DNA of 64,000 nt, from positions 67,323-131,322 of the forward strand of contig KV423949.1 in the NCBI GenBank assembly GCA_001632435.1, given 5' to 3'. The translations under genes were made by a program, and so were the position numbers. Every line of letters begins with the position of its first letter. Position 1 is the stretch's first letter. The notes beneath the pieces were generated by a model, which had not been told where the DNA came from, ran no database searches, and saw nothing but the letters and a program-made list of their open reading frames with translations. Origin of the DNA: Calocera cornea HHB12733 (Eukaryota; Basidiomycota; Dacrymycetes; Dacrymycetales; Dacrymycetaceae). Shown piece after piece: positions 55,091 to 64,000 of the stretch.

Positions 55091-58063
55091 ATGGCGACTT
55101 CTCTCACCGAGCCAAAGTTGTCCATCACCTTACTGGGTGCAGGACAGGAGGTCGGACGATCGTGCTGCGTGATCCAGCATGCAGGCATCACGGTTGTGTG
55201 CGATGCAGGTGTGCATCCTGCGTTTCACGGCATGGCTGCGTTACCGTTCATCGATGACCTCGACTGGAGTACAGTAGACGCACTGTTGATCACACAGTAT
55301 GCCAATGCAATTTGTGTGTATACCCCCGCTGACAGATCGTGTAGTTTTCACCTTGATCACGCCGCGAGCCTGACGTACATCATGGAGAAGACCAACTTCA
55401 AAGACGGCAAGGGAAAGGTGTACATGACGCATCCAACAAAGGCCGTGTACAGGCTCATGATGCAGGACTATGTCCGTATGAGGTACGTCCCCGCCCCAAA
55501 TCCTCCGAGCCAGTACTAATTGTGGAATGTAGCGCTGCGCAATCCACTTCTGCACCTCCCCTCTTCACACCTCTAGATCTCAGCATAACTCTCCCACTCA
55601 TCAACGCTGTCTCATTTGCAACAACAACGACCGTGATACCCGGGCTCTCGTTCACCCCCTATCCCGCCGGACACGTCCTCGGCGCATCCATGTTCCTCAT
55701 CCAGCTGGCCGATCTGCGCATTCTCTATACCGGAGACTACTCCAGGGAGGAGAGTCGGCACCTTGTCCGTGCTGAGGTGCCACCTGGAGCAGGCGTGGAC
55801 GTGTTGATAGTGGAGAGCACATTCGGCGTGCAGAGCACAGAGGGGCGGAGGGAGAAAGAAGAGAGATTCACTTGTGCGTTCGCGTGGTCATCTCTTCATG
55901 CGAAACTTACTGACGTATATGCAGCACTCATCCATCGTATCCTTATGCGAGGCGGACATGTTCTTATGCCCGTCTTCGCTGTCGGTGGTGCGCAAGAACT
56001 TCTACTGATTCTAGATGACTACTTTGAGAAACATCCGGAGCTGCACAAGTTCCCGATCTACTATGCCTCTGCGCTGGCTCGAAAGTGTATGGCGGTGTAT
56101 CAGGTACCACTACGATCACCCTTACCTTCACCATGTCTGATGCCGTCGCATTTAGGGCTACGTTCACGTCATGAACAACAATATCCGCTCACGATTCGCC
56201 AACAACCAAAACCCATTCGTCTTCAGACACGTCTCCCACATTCCTCGGTCAAGCGGTTGGGAGAAGAAGATTGGTGAAGGCCCGCCCTGCGTCATCCTCG
56301 CTAGTCCGGGAATGATGCAGAGCGGGGCCAGTAGGGAGCTACTGGAGATGTGGGCGCCGGACCGGAGAAATGGAGTAGTCATCACAGGCTACTCTGTGGA
56401 GGGCAGCATGGCAAGGGTGAGTGCTTTCCCTATCTTTGGACTCTTTGAGACTCGCTGGAAGTGTGATGGGATGCATGGGACAAGAAGGAATCATTGTATC
56501 AGACAATTGCAATGCCATTCTTTTGCCCTCAATCATGTGCACGCACAGTCCTTCACAGCAGGCGCCCGTGCCGAACTGCTCTCCTGCTCACTCCCTCGAG
56601 CTCGGAATATCATGCTGATGAGTCCACAGAACATTATGAACGAACCGGATGATATTCCCTCAATGAAAGGCCCTCCAATACCGCTGCGCTCAACTGTTGA
56701 CAATATTTCGTTCTCGGCGCATGTCGACTACGCACAAAATCGTGAGTTTATCGAAGCGATCGGAGCTCCTCACGTGGTATGTTCTCAATGCTGAATTGCG
56801 TTTTCAGCGACCTAATTGGTATTGCAGGTGCTGGTCCACGGGGAACAATCACAGATGTTCCGACTCAAGGCAGCTTTACAAGCAGGGTACAAAGAGCGAA
56901 ACGAGCACATCACAATCCATACGCCCAAGAACTGCGAGCCGCTCGAACTCATCTTCCGTGGTGAACGTGTGGCGAAGGCTATCGGCACACTCGCTGAGTA
57001 CCCCGCGGAATCTGGCACTCAAGTATCCGGTCTACTCGTGTCGAAGGACTTCACGTATACCTTGCTCGATCCCAGAGATCTGAGGGACTTCACTGGGCTC
57101 AGCACGAGCACGATCATCCAGAAGCAGAGGATGTGCATTCCCGGTATAACCTGGGAGCTCGTCAAGTGGCACTTGGAGGGCTTGTTCGGCTCAGTCACTC
57201 AAGGCGCGGATGCCGAGGGCATTCGGACGATGCGAGTCATGGGTGTGCTAGATGTTAAAGGAGTGGGTAGTTTCTGTTTTGTGCTGTATATCTCCAAGTC
57301 TCATCCCTTGATGCAGATGCGGGAAGGTTTGAAGGAAGAGACCGATCCGACCCAAGCAGAGAGCGGGTTCCCCGGGGGTTATATTCTATTGGAATGGGTA
57401 TCCAGTGGAAGCAATGACATGATCGCGGACGCCGCGATGGCTCTCATCCACGGAATCGATACGAGCCCTGCATCCGTCAAGTGTGCGTATCTCGTACAGC
57501 CCGTTATTGTTGATGCCGCCTCTCATTTTCTTATCAGTGACAAGCCGACCGCATACCCATGCGGATCACCAGCATGAAGAAGAGCATCCAGATACGGCAC
57601 CCGCCCAGAGGCTGACCCAACTCATGGAGTTCCTTCAGTTATATTTCGGTGAAGTTCAGTTCTTGGATGCGCAAGGGAACGAGTTGGTCGACGAGGATGA
57701 TGAGGAAGGGTTGGAGTTAACAGAGCCTGCATTGCGAATACGACTTGATGAGCAATATGCGGACATCAATCTTATCACCATGGTAGGCGCATTATCAAGT
57801 GACGCTAAGTATTTTGCTCAACAGTTGGGTAGACTGTCAAAAGCGTTTCCCAAACATTCCGCAGACGGGTCGAAGATGTCCTTGCGATAGCCATCACCAC
57901 TTTCGGCAGCTTGACCGAAAGTTACGTAACCGCTGACAGGAGTGGTTGGGACGGAGAAGAGAAGTTTTTCCTTGAGGGCGGATCCCTTGAGAATGGTCAG
58001 GAACAGGCTCCTCGGATGATTCAAGATGCCGTGACCGAGGTAAAAGTTGATGACACGGACTAG
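55091..58063 (+). CDS. YSH1: CPSF73/Ysh1 mRNA 3'-end processing endonuclease
   Basis: Predicted 798 residues, the metallo-beta-lactamase/beta-CASP nuclease that cuts pre-mRNA at the poly(A) site. Exons: 55091-55296, 55345-55482, 55533-55873, 55925-56103, 56156-56416, 56630-56776, 56828-57482, 57538-57808, 57865-58063. Landmarks: LGAGQEVGRSCC; the zinc motif His69-Phe-His71-Leu-Asp73-His74; YPAGHVLGASMF; YTGDYSREE; FAVGGAQELLLILDDYF; PCVILASPGMMQSG; ISFSAHVDY; VLVHGEQSQM. The C-terminal domain (after ~residue 480) is typical of Ysh1, ending in an acidic tail. The first intron splits the codon for His69, so the active-site motif exists only after splicing. Intron 5 is 213 bp against ~50 for the rest. 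Length matches the yeast protein. Confidence 0.92.
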
Positions 58064-58324
58064 TCCGTATTAGTATTATTAGCTCAGATAGTTATAGCTT
58101 TGTAGACATCGGGTTTGTAGGTACTAGGTTTGTACGCCGCAAGACTCTGTCCCCGTGCGACCCTTGGCTTTATCATAGCCAATAGTCAACTCAGACAGTT
58201 GCCGCGAATCCCTTTGGAAGTCGGTTCAGTCTGGGCATCGGCGCCGTGGATGCCAACCCGTAATCGCAGTTATTCGGCCAATTCAGTTGGAGCGTTCAGC
58301 AGCTGGGACGCTCAGACGTAGTTT
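58064..58324. other. Convergent 3' region
   Basis: 261 bp between CPSF73 and the membrane-protein pseudogene; includes the repeated phrase ggtttgtag/ggtttgtac near 58110-58132. Nothing else seen. Confidence 0.5.
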
Positions 58325-60575
58325 TTATACAGCTGGAGGGGCGAAAGCTTTTCTTTCAGTAGCGATCTCGACACTTTTGCCATCGTGACTCTCTCCGATC
58401 CATACACGGGCATTCCCAATCTTCTTTATCACCTCTCCGTTATCGGCCTTGGAGAGCCCGTCGAACAAATGGGTGTGTGAAGCACGGGCCGTGATATCGA
58501 GCTCGGCAAAGTCGGTATTGTTGGGTGTTATGCCAGACGTGGAATACGCAAACATGAGTCCGCAAGCCAGAAGCGTTACTCCAGCAAAAGTAGCAAAGAT
58601 CGCTATGGACGTCATCGAGATCAGGATCCTGTCGGTTGAAATATTCATTCCAGCTTGTCCCGCGTTGCTCCATGGAGCATCGGCGCCTGGAGGAGCATCG
58701 ACTTGGATCTGTGACGCACCGAGCGAGTACGTACATGTGAGAAGATCCCTCATTCGCAGGTCGGCACCAAAACCGGATTGACGGCTGTGTTGTACAGTAG
58801 GTTGTCCACCGCCGTTGCTTGGCCGAACACGTTGGTTAAGGCGATGAAAAATTGGGTGCTGTTAATTGTGAGGGGCATCGCAGCCTGAAAGTCCTCAACA
58901 CCGATCAGAGTGCCCGTGGGTAGAGTGCGAATAACGGCGACTTGCCGCTGCTCGAGCGACATAATGGTGGATGAGGTCAAAGAGGCTTGCCATGTCGCGT
59001 CTTCGGCGGTGCAGTCATGCAAACCTGGATCGCATGGGGACCATCCAATGGCAAAGTTCGACTCATCAATCTCCTTGAAGCAGATCTTGAACGCATATGG
59101 GAGCGACGTGAACGTCTGGCATGCAGTCATATTGGATACAGCCGCTTCGCCGTCAAGGGTAAACGGTTCGAAATAGAGCATCGCAGCCGGGCCGACTGTG
59201 CGGAGTATATTCGAGATATTGAAGTTCTGCCAGGCCGTAATATTGGTGTTGAGGGTCGAGTAAGTTGAACGCTTCGGTGACATGCGATCTTTCAGAACAG
59301 CATCTGCAATGCAGAGGGAATCGGTAGGATCGCATGAGTAGAGGGCTTGAATGCCATTCACATCAAAGACAAATGGTGACCCTACACATTCTTCCGGATG
59401 TTCGATGTCGCAGTAAGTGTGGCCGACAGGCGGTTGTGGACCAGACGTCAGCACTTGCGAAATGGTTCTTGGCAATAGATACGCAAAACAGCCGTCGTCA
59501 CAGAGGGTTCGGATCGTAGTCGGATGGTTATGAGAGCCGGGAAACTGAGTGAGGTTCCTGGTTAACGGGAAGACTTGGGTCGAGTCGGATGTGAAGGAGT
59601 CATAGGTAAAGGCAATCCTGAGCGACATATTTGTGTTCGTAGGATAGAGGACGGGTGTCAAGTCGTGTGGGATCCAAGGTCCCAGTCCAGCCATGGTGTT
59701 GAAGTCCCAGTATGTGACCAGGAATATAGTGGCGGAAGAAAGTCCGATGGTGAGAATATTAGAGAGAAGGTAGTTGATACCCGCGAAAGCGAAAACGATA
59801 AGGACCCAGACCAGTCGACAGCAAAGTGTGTCCGGAGAGGAGCAGAGCTACTCGGCCTTGCATACCCGTCGCACCAGATAGGCCCAGAAAGGTGGCTATC
59901 GGCACACCCGTGACTGCTTTGCGCCAGCGGACGGCCTCAAGGCCGGATGCAACCAACATGCTGGTTAAGGTCGTGCCGGCAGTGGATAGCGTGGTGATGA
60001 CAAAAATGCTGTCTGTTGATGGCAGGACAAATATATTGTTGTGATCCGCTCGAGTCGAGTTCCACGCGAATAGTGCAAGGATTGCGTACAGCACGAAAAT
60101 CCCAATCATAATCAAGCCATTGAAGGAGAACCACCAACGGAATAGCTTCAATCGAAGGACTCGGTCGGTGAAGGGTACTGGAATCGAAATGACACCATCG
60201 ATCTTGGTTACCTCCCGCTCGATCGAGTCAGAGACGGAGCTCCACCAATCTTTACGATAGGGTGGTCTGTGAAGCGGATCGGCTACTGTTGACGTGATAT
60301 CCCGATCGTCGAACGGATCTGAGGAATATGTACTTTGTTCACTTGACGTCGAGGCTCCATCCCTTGCCAGATACGGGTTGGGGGGTAGGCAAGAAGTCGA
60401 ACATATCTCTCGAGGTGATGAGGATGTGAGAAGGCGTGTGGGGAGCTGTCGAGTGCAGGCGGTGCATAAGAACTGCCTCTTGAGAACTACCGTCTGCGAG
60501 GGTTGCCTTTGGCATCGCACCTGCCAAGCCTGCGAGGAGATGCTGCGACTCGAAATCGGTTGACTTGCGAGTCAT
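58325..60575 (-). pseudogene. Frameshifted copy of a large glycosylated membrane protein
   Basis: Homologous over its length to the intact gene at 62328-64000. Topology: an N-terminal cytosolic part, three hydrophobic segments (GLIMIGIFVLYAILALFAW; SIFVITTLSTAGTTLTSMLVA; VWVLIVFAFAGINYLLSNILT), a ~350-residue outer domain with many Asn-x-Ser/Thr sites and conserved cysteines (CDDGCFAYLLP), then a last membrane span (ILISMTSIAIFATFAGVTLLACGLMFAY). Against the paralogue there are two clear frameshifts: a ~2 nt loss near 59813 and a ~10 nt loss near 58772. A third probable shift lies at the G6 run 60380-60385. No intron with proper splice signals repairs them. Function of the family unknown to me. 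Confidence 0.8.
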
Positions 60576-60942
60576 GGAGGTTGGTAGGGTTGAAAGACCG
60601 TTTTGTCTCGGAATGTTGCGAAGAATCCCTTCCGACTATCGTCACCGCAGAAGAATGAATCTTGGGGCAGCCTTCAAGGTTCCTGCTCAGCTTGCTCCTT
60701 CTGTCACCCGTTAGGAGAAGTCGCTTGATCCTTACCGCGTTGTCCGGTCAGATCAACCTTCATTTGGGGACGGCGTTCGGATGAACAGGGCTACAAAGAA
60801 TGTTGACGAAGGTGGTCGGGGAAAGTAGGCGCTCTGGACCAATGGATAATAGGCATTGCGGCAAAACGTAAATTGCTGTGCCTCGCGGACAGATGCTTCT
60901 TAGGTATCCGAAGGAACTTGCTCTGCGTGATAATACCCTTGC
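60576..60942. other. Region between the pseudogene and the second MULE
   Basis: 367 bp, presumably former promoter of the pseudogene. The last nine bases (60934-60942) are the left target-site duplication of the element that follows. Confidence 0.5.
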
Positions 60943-61025
60943 GGGATATCTTCCAGAATACCCCTCAGGGCACGCGTATCTGCCAGAGTACCCTTGGCCT
61001 GGTGAAACTCCAGAATACACCCCAT
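60943..61025 (+). repeat. Left terminal inverted repeat of the deleted MULE, three sub-repeats
   Basis: Begins GGGATATCTTCCAGAATACC. Within it the motif (T/A)xCTxCCAGArTACxCC recurs three times at ~29 bp spacing (about 60945, 60975 and 61005). The first 26 bases match the right repeat perfectly; the whole 83 bp has about 13 mismatches. Confidence 0.9.
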
Positions 61026-61087
61026 CCGAGGGGGTGATCCGGACATGCGCGTCCGACGCGCCGCGTCCATCCCTGCTTGCCTCCACC

Positions 61088-61692
61088 ATGTCCGAGCTGG
61101 CGATAGGGAAAATCTTCACCACCCGCGACGACGCAGCATACAACATCCAACTGCATTCGAATGAGCAAGGCGCTTTTGCTTGGGTCAAGAGGAGGGATAG
61201 GAGGCGGATCTCGATGTACTGCCCTCAGGAGGGGTGTGATTATTGGGTGTCATGCACCGGCAGAGAAGGGGAGTATGTGGTGCGCAGTATCCGACCAATC
61301 CACACCTGTCAAGCACTTGCTCCCAAACCTCGTGCAGGAACCAGCCGCACATCCTTCCTGGTCGAGGCAGCAAAGCAGGTCATGGTGTCACCTTGGACCC
61401 GGCCCTCCGTGATGGGCACTGCGAGTGTCTGAACTTCCAGCAATACCTCATCCCCTGTGTCCATGCAATTGCATTCATACTCCGGACTGGGGGCGAGCCA
61501 AGCCTCTATATCAGCAATGCCTACCTCATCACAACCCTGCAAGAGACTTATCACCTTCCTTACCTGCCAATCTCGCTCTCAGATCTCGAAGCACACAGTC
61601 ACATCCAAGGACCGCCGCTGAAGAGAGGAGTGGGGCGCCCCGCCAAAAAGCGCAAGGAGAAGGGAGCGAGGCAGCAGCGCACACAGGCTTAG
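61088..61692 (+). pseudogene. MULE transposase remnant without catalytic core
   Basis: Starts with ATG at 61088 in the same caccATGtcc setting as the full-length transposase at 4235. The first ~95 codons give the zinc-binding module (CPQEGCDYW...IHTCQALAPKPRAGTSRT). At about 61380 the frame jumps: the next frame continues with VTLDPALRDGHCECLNF...CVHAIAF, the SWIM finger, and a basic tail GRPAKKRKEK, ending at 61692. The join is an out-of-frame deletion, so translation from 61088 ends at 61432 after a short nonsense tail. The remaining product would be a DNA-binding fragment at most. Confidence 0.88.
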
Positions 61693-61720
61693 ATAATCAT
61701 AACAATGTCACCCGTCGTAC

Positions 61721-61803
61721 ATGAGGGGTATTCTAGAGTTTCTCGAGGCGGCGGGTACTCTGGCAGATACACGAACCCTGAGGGGTATTCTGGAAGATAT
61801 CCC
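61721..61803 (-). repeat. Right terminal inverted repeat of the deleted MULE
   Basis: Inverted partner of 60943-61025 with the same three-fold internal repetition (ggtattctagag, gtactctggcag, ggtattctggaag). Ends at the second copy of the 9 bp duplication. Confidence 0.9.
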
Positions 61804-61812
61804 TACCCTTGC

Positions 61813-62327
61813 AGTCTCCCGAACGCGTGGGAAAAGGTCCGGTTATTCGAAGGAAGCCCGGTCCGTTTGAAATTCACGCTCCCTCGAAGCCCTAGAAACA
61901 TTTGTCGTGCGCCACGCGGCAAAGTTCTGGTTCATGCGGCGCCTTCACCAGGGCAACGGCGGTGTTTGATAGATGTCACGTATGCTTCCCAGTATTCCCC
62001 CGGTAGGTCGAAAGTGCCTGGGCTGCGTTGTTTATCACACCTTCTGTACAGTGACTAGAGGGCGTGTGTGTGCCGCCTACAGCGCGCAAGGGCTTACTGA
62101 TAGGTCCCGTCTGAAATCTTCTCGAACAGGTCCTCTGCATCTTCTCGAACAGGTCCTGTGCATATTGCTGTTCAGGTCCACCCTTTACGGACTACCTCCG
62201 ACTACAATGTCCATGGTATTTCATATGAGAGGTTTGTGACAGGTAATGAGGACGGTCCGAAATGAAATCGGTTCATTACAGCGAAAGAACGGGTTCAGAG
62301 TCAAGAGCAGGAAGAAAGAAGAGAAGG
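61813..62327. other. Intergenic with a short tandem repeat
   Basis: About 0.5 kb between the deleted MULE and the membrane-protein gene. Holds a two-copy 23 bp tandem repeat at 62116-62161 (unit begins atcttctcgaacaggtcct, one mismatch). No gene supported. Confidence 0.6.
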
Positions 62328-64000
62328 CTAGACGTAGCTCTTTCGCAGCTGAAGCGGTGCGAGTCTTTCCGTGCTCATTTCAACACTTCTGCCATCATCG
62401 CTTTCTCCAATCCACACATATTCCTTTGCAATTTTCTCAACCACTTCCTTGTTGTCAGCGTTGGAAAGTCCGTCAAATAACTGTAGGCGAGAGGCGCGGG
62501 TGGCGATGTCGATCTCCCCGAAGTCGCTGTTGTTCGGTGTGATGCCCGATGAAGCGTAAGCGAACATTAGAGCGCAGACGATGAGGGTGAGTGCAGCGAA
62601 GACGGCGAAGATGATGATGGAAGTGAGCGAAAGTATAACCCGATCCCTGGCAATGTTGATCCCCGCTTGTCCGGCATTGTTCCAAGGAACGGCTGCACCC
62701 AAAGGCGCATCGACCTGTATTTGAGAAGCACCCAACGCGTAGGTGCAAGTGAGGAGATCCCGCATCCGGAGGTCTGCCCCGAAACGTGCCAAGTCCGGAC
62801 TGGTCGCTATATTGTATATGAGATTGGTGATGGCCGTGCCCTGACTGAAAACATTGGCAACCACGGTGAAGAACGCGGTGGAATTGAGAGTAAGAGGTGC
62901 GGGTGATTCGAAATCTTCGATACTATTTATCGATCCGGTCGGCAAACTGTGAACAGCGCCGACATAGCGCTGTTCAAGCGACATGATGGTCGATGACGTT
63001 AACGACTCTGACCAGCTCGAGTCGTTCAAAGAGCAAGTTTGAAATGCGGGACCGCATGTCGCCCATCCAATGGCAATGCTCGAGTCGTCGATCTCCTTGT
63101 AGCAAACGTTGATCGCATACGGCGTGGCTGTGAATCCCTGACATGCCGTCATGTTGGAAGCTGCGGCAAACCCATCAAAGGTGAAAGGCTCGAAATAAAG
63201 CATAGCGGCTGGACCTTGGGTTCGAAGGGTATCAGAAATGTTGAACTTTTCCCATGCCGTCAGATTCGTGTTGAGCGTCGAGTAGGTCGAACGATTGGGT
63301 GACTTGCGATCGTCTAAGACGGCGTTGGCAACGCAGAGCGTGTCGGTAGGGTCGTTGCTGGGGTTGCATGCCAACAGATTGGGGAGTCCATCAGCGTCGA
63401 ACACGTACGGAGGTGTGACACACTCCTCCAGGTTCGCTTGATTGCAGTAAGCGTGTCCCGGAGGTGGTTGGGGCCCCGACGTCACCACTTGGGCCACGGT
63501 CCCCGGTAACAAGTATGCGAAACATCCATCGTCGCAGAGAGTGCGGAGCGGCGTAGGGACGTTATGTGATCCTGGTAATTGACTGAGATTGGCGGTGATC
63601 GGAAAGACCTGGGTAGGGTCGGAGGTGAAGGAGTCATACGAAAATCCAATCCGGACAGACATATTTGTTTGGGTTGGGTATAGTATCGCGGTCATGTCAT
63701 ACGGAATGCACGGGCCGATACCAGACATCGTGTTGAAGTCCCAGTACGTGACCTCAAAAATGACTGCCGACTGGAGTCCAACAGTGAGGATGTTTGAAAG
63801 AAGGTAGTTAACTCCTGCAAATGCAAAGACGATGAGAACCCAGACCTTCGTCGACCAGGCCACAGAACGAGATTGCAGTAAGGACAGTTTCCCCTGGACT
63901 CCCGTAGCAGACGACAGCCCGAGGAAGGTGGCAGCATGCACCCCGGTTACAGCCTTTCTCCAGCGAACCGATTCAAGAGCAGATCCAACAAGCATGCCGA
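62328..64000 (-). CDS. Large glycosylated multi-pass membrane protein (5' end beyond window)
   Basis: One uninterrupted reading frame of at least 555 codons ending at 62328; the N-terminus lies past the right edge. From the edge: a hydrophobic segment near ATFLGLSSATG, then VWVLIVFAFAGVNYLLSNILTVGLQSAVIF, a ~390-residue outer domain with numerous Asn-x-Ser/Thr sites and paired cysteines (LCDDGCFAYLLPG; CNQANLEECV; MTACQGF; CGPAFQTCS), a final span (VILSLTSIIIFAVFAALTLIVCALMFAY) and a ~90-residue cytosolic tail. This is a fungal family of unknown function as far as I can tell; the layout suggests a cell-surface protein. The neighbouring copy at 58325 is frameshifted, making this the functional one of the pair. 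Confidence 0.8.
   Translation of the reverse strand, partial: GMLVGSALESVRWRKAVTGVHAATFLGLSSATGVQGKLSLLQSRSVAWSTKVWVLIVFAFAGVNYLLSNILTVGLQSAVIFEVTYWDFNTMSGIGPCIPYDMTAILYPTQTNMSVRIGFSYDSFTSDPTQVFPITANLSQLPGSHNVPTPLRTLCDDGCFAYLLPGTVAQVVTSGPQPPPGHAYCNQANLEECVTPPYVFDADGLPNLLACNPSNDPTDTLCVANAVLDDRKSPNRSTYSTLNTNLTAWEKFNISDTLRTQGPAAMLYFEPFTFDGFAAASNMTACQGFTATPYAINVCYKEIDDSSIAIGWATCGPAFQTCSLNDSSWSESLTSSTIMSLEQRYVGAVHSLPTGSINSIEDFESPAPLTLNSTAFFTVVANVFSQGTAITNLIYNIATSPDLARFGADLRMRDLLTCTYALGASQIQVDAPLGAAVPWNNAGQAGINIARDRVILSLTSIIIFAVFAALTLIVCALMFAYASSGITPNNSDFGEIDIATRASRLQLFDGLSNADNKEVVEKIAKEYVWIGESDDGRSVEMSTERLAPLQLRKSYV

Larger units (their letters stand above)
60943..61803 (+). mobile_element. Internally deleted MULE (non-autonomous)
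   Basis: 861 bp element with 83 bp terminal inverted repeats (60943-61025 and 61721-61803) and a perfect 9 bp target duplication TACCCTTGC (60934-60942 and 61804-61812). Inside is a transposase remnant whose zinc-finger N-terminus is joined directly to the SWIM finger and C-terminus; the roughly 1.1 kb encoding the DDE core is missing. It cannot move itself but keeps both ends and could be mobilised by a related transposase. The ends share the core TATCTTCCAG with the full-length element at 4074. Confidence 0.93.

Noticed and set aside
56417..56629. Extra exon inside the 213 bp intron of CPSF73
   Set aside because: The flanking exons join to a continuous family alignment without a gap, so no additional coding segment is needed.

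Overview
The window is fungal nuclear DNA, almost certainly from an agaricomycete basidiomycete. Nearly every gene is cut by many ~45-60 bp GT-AG introns, genes are packed on both strands, GC content is high, and the families (expanded aryl-alcohol-type aldo-keto reductases, arrestin-like proteins, F-box, SPO11, RAP1, CPSF73) fit that group. There are no operons, rRNA, CRISPR arrays or convincing tRNAs. All exon coordinates are conceptual: I placed introns from splice signals, reading phase and family alignment. CDS features give the outer span and the exon list is in the evidence.

Layout. 0.7-9.5 kb: three tandem arrestin-like paralogues; the middle one is split by a near-intact Mutator-like (MULE) DNA transposon with matching terminal repeats and target duplication. 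10.3-12.3 kb: a secreted amidase. 13.3-17.0 kb: a cytosolic GH63-like glycosidase. 17.7-21.4 kb: a degenerate SET-domain protein and a membrane RING-H2 ubiquitin ligase. 22.1-33.1 kb: a phytanoyl-CoA dioxygenase-like gene with two micro-exons, then five aldo-keto reductases (three +, two -). 34-39.4 kb: a Tourist-like MITE and two lipocalin-like paralogues flanking an unusually long SPO11. 39.8-50.1 kb: a RhoGAP protein, a BRCT-Myb RAP1-like protein and an F-box protein. 50.7-51.9 kb: a CpG-poor, AT-rich decayed repeat. 52.5-54.7 kb: a sixth aldo-keto reductase convergent with an SDR. 55.1-58.1 kb: the polyadenylation nuclease CPSF73/YSH1. 58.3-64 kb: two paralogues of a large glycosylated membrane protein, one frameshifted, separated by an internally deleted MULE.

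How things fit together. The aldo-keto reductases all keep the Asp-Tyr-Lys-His tetrad. With the SDR and PhyH-like dioxygenase they suggest small-molecule redox or detoxification capacity, but no backbone synthase is present, so this is a local gene-family expansion rather than a demonstrated biosynthetic cluster. SPO11, RAP1, CPSF73 and RhoGAP are unrelated housekeeping or meiotic genes. The most distinctive observations are the datable transposon insertion in an arrestin-like gene, a second related element whose long terminal repeats are built from repeated ~29 bp units, an amidase intron bounded by direct repeats (an intron-gain signature), and several splice oddities (micro-exons, GC donors, a start-codon-only exon).
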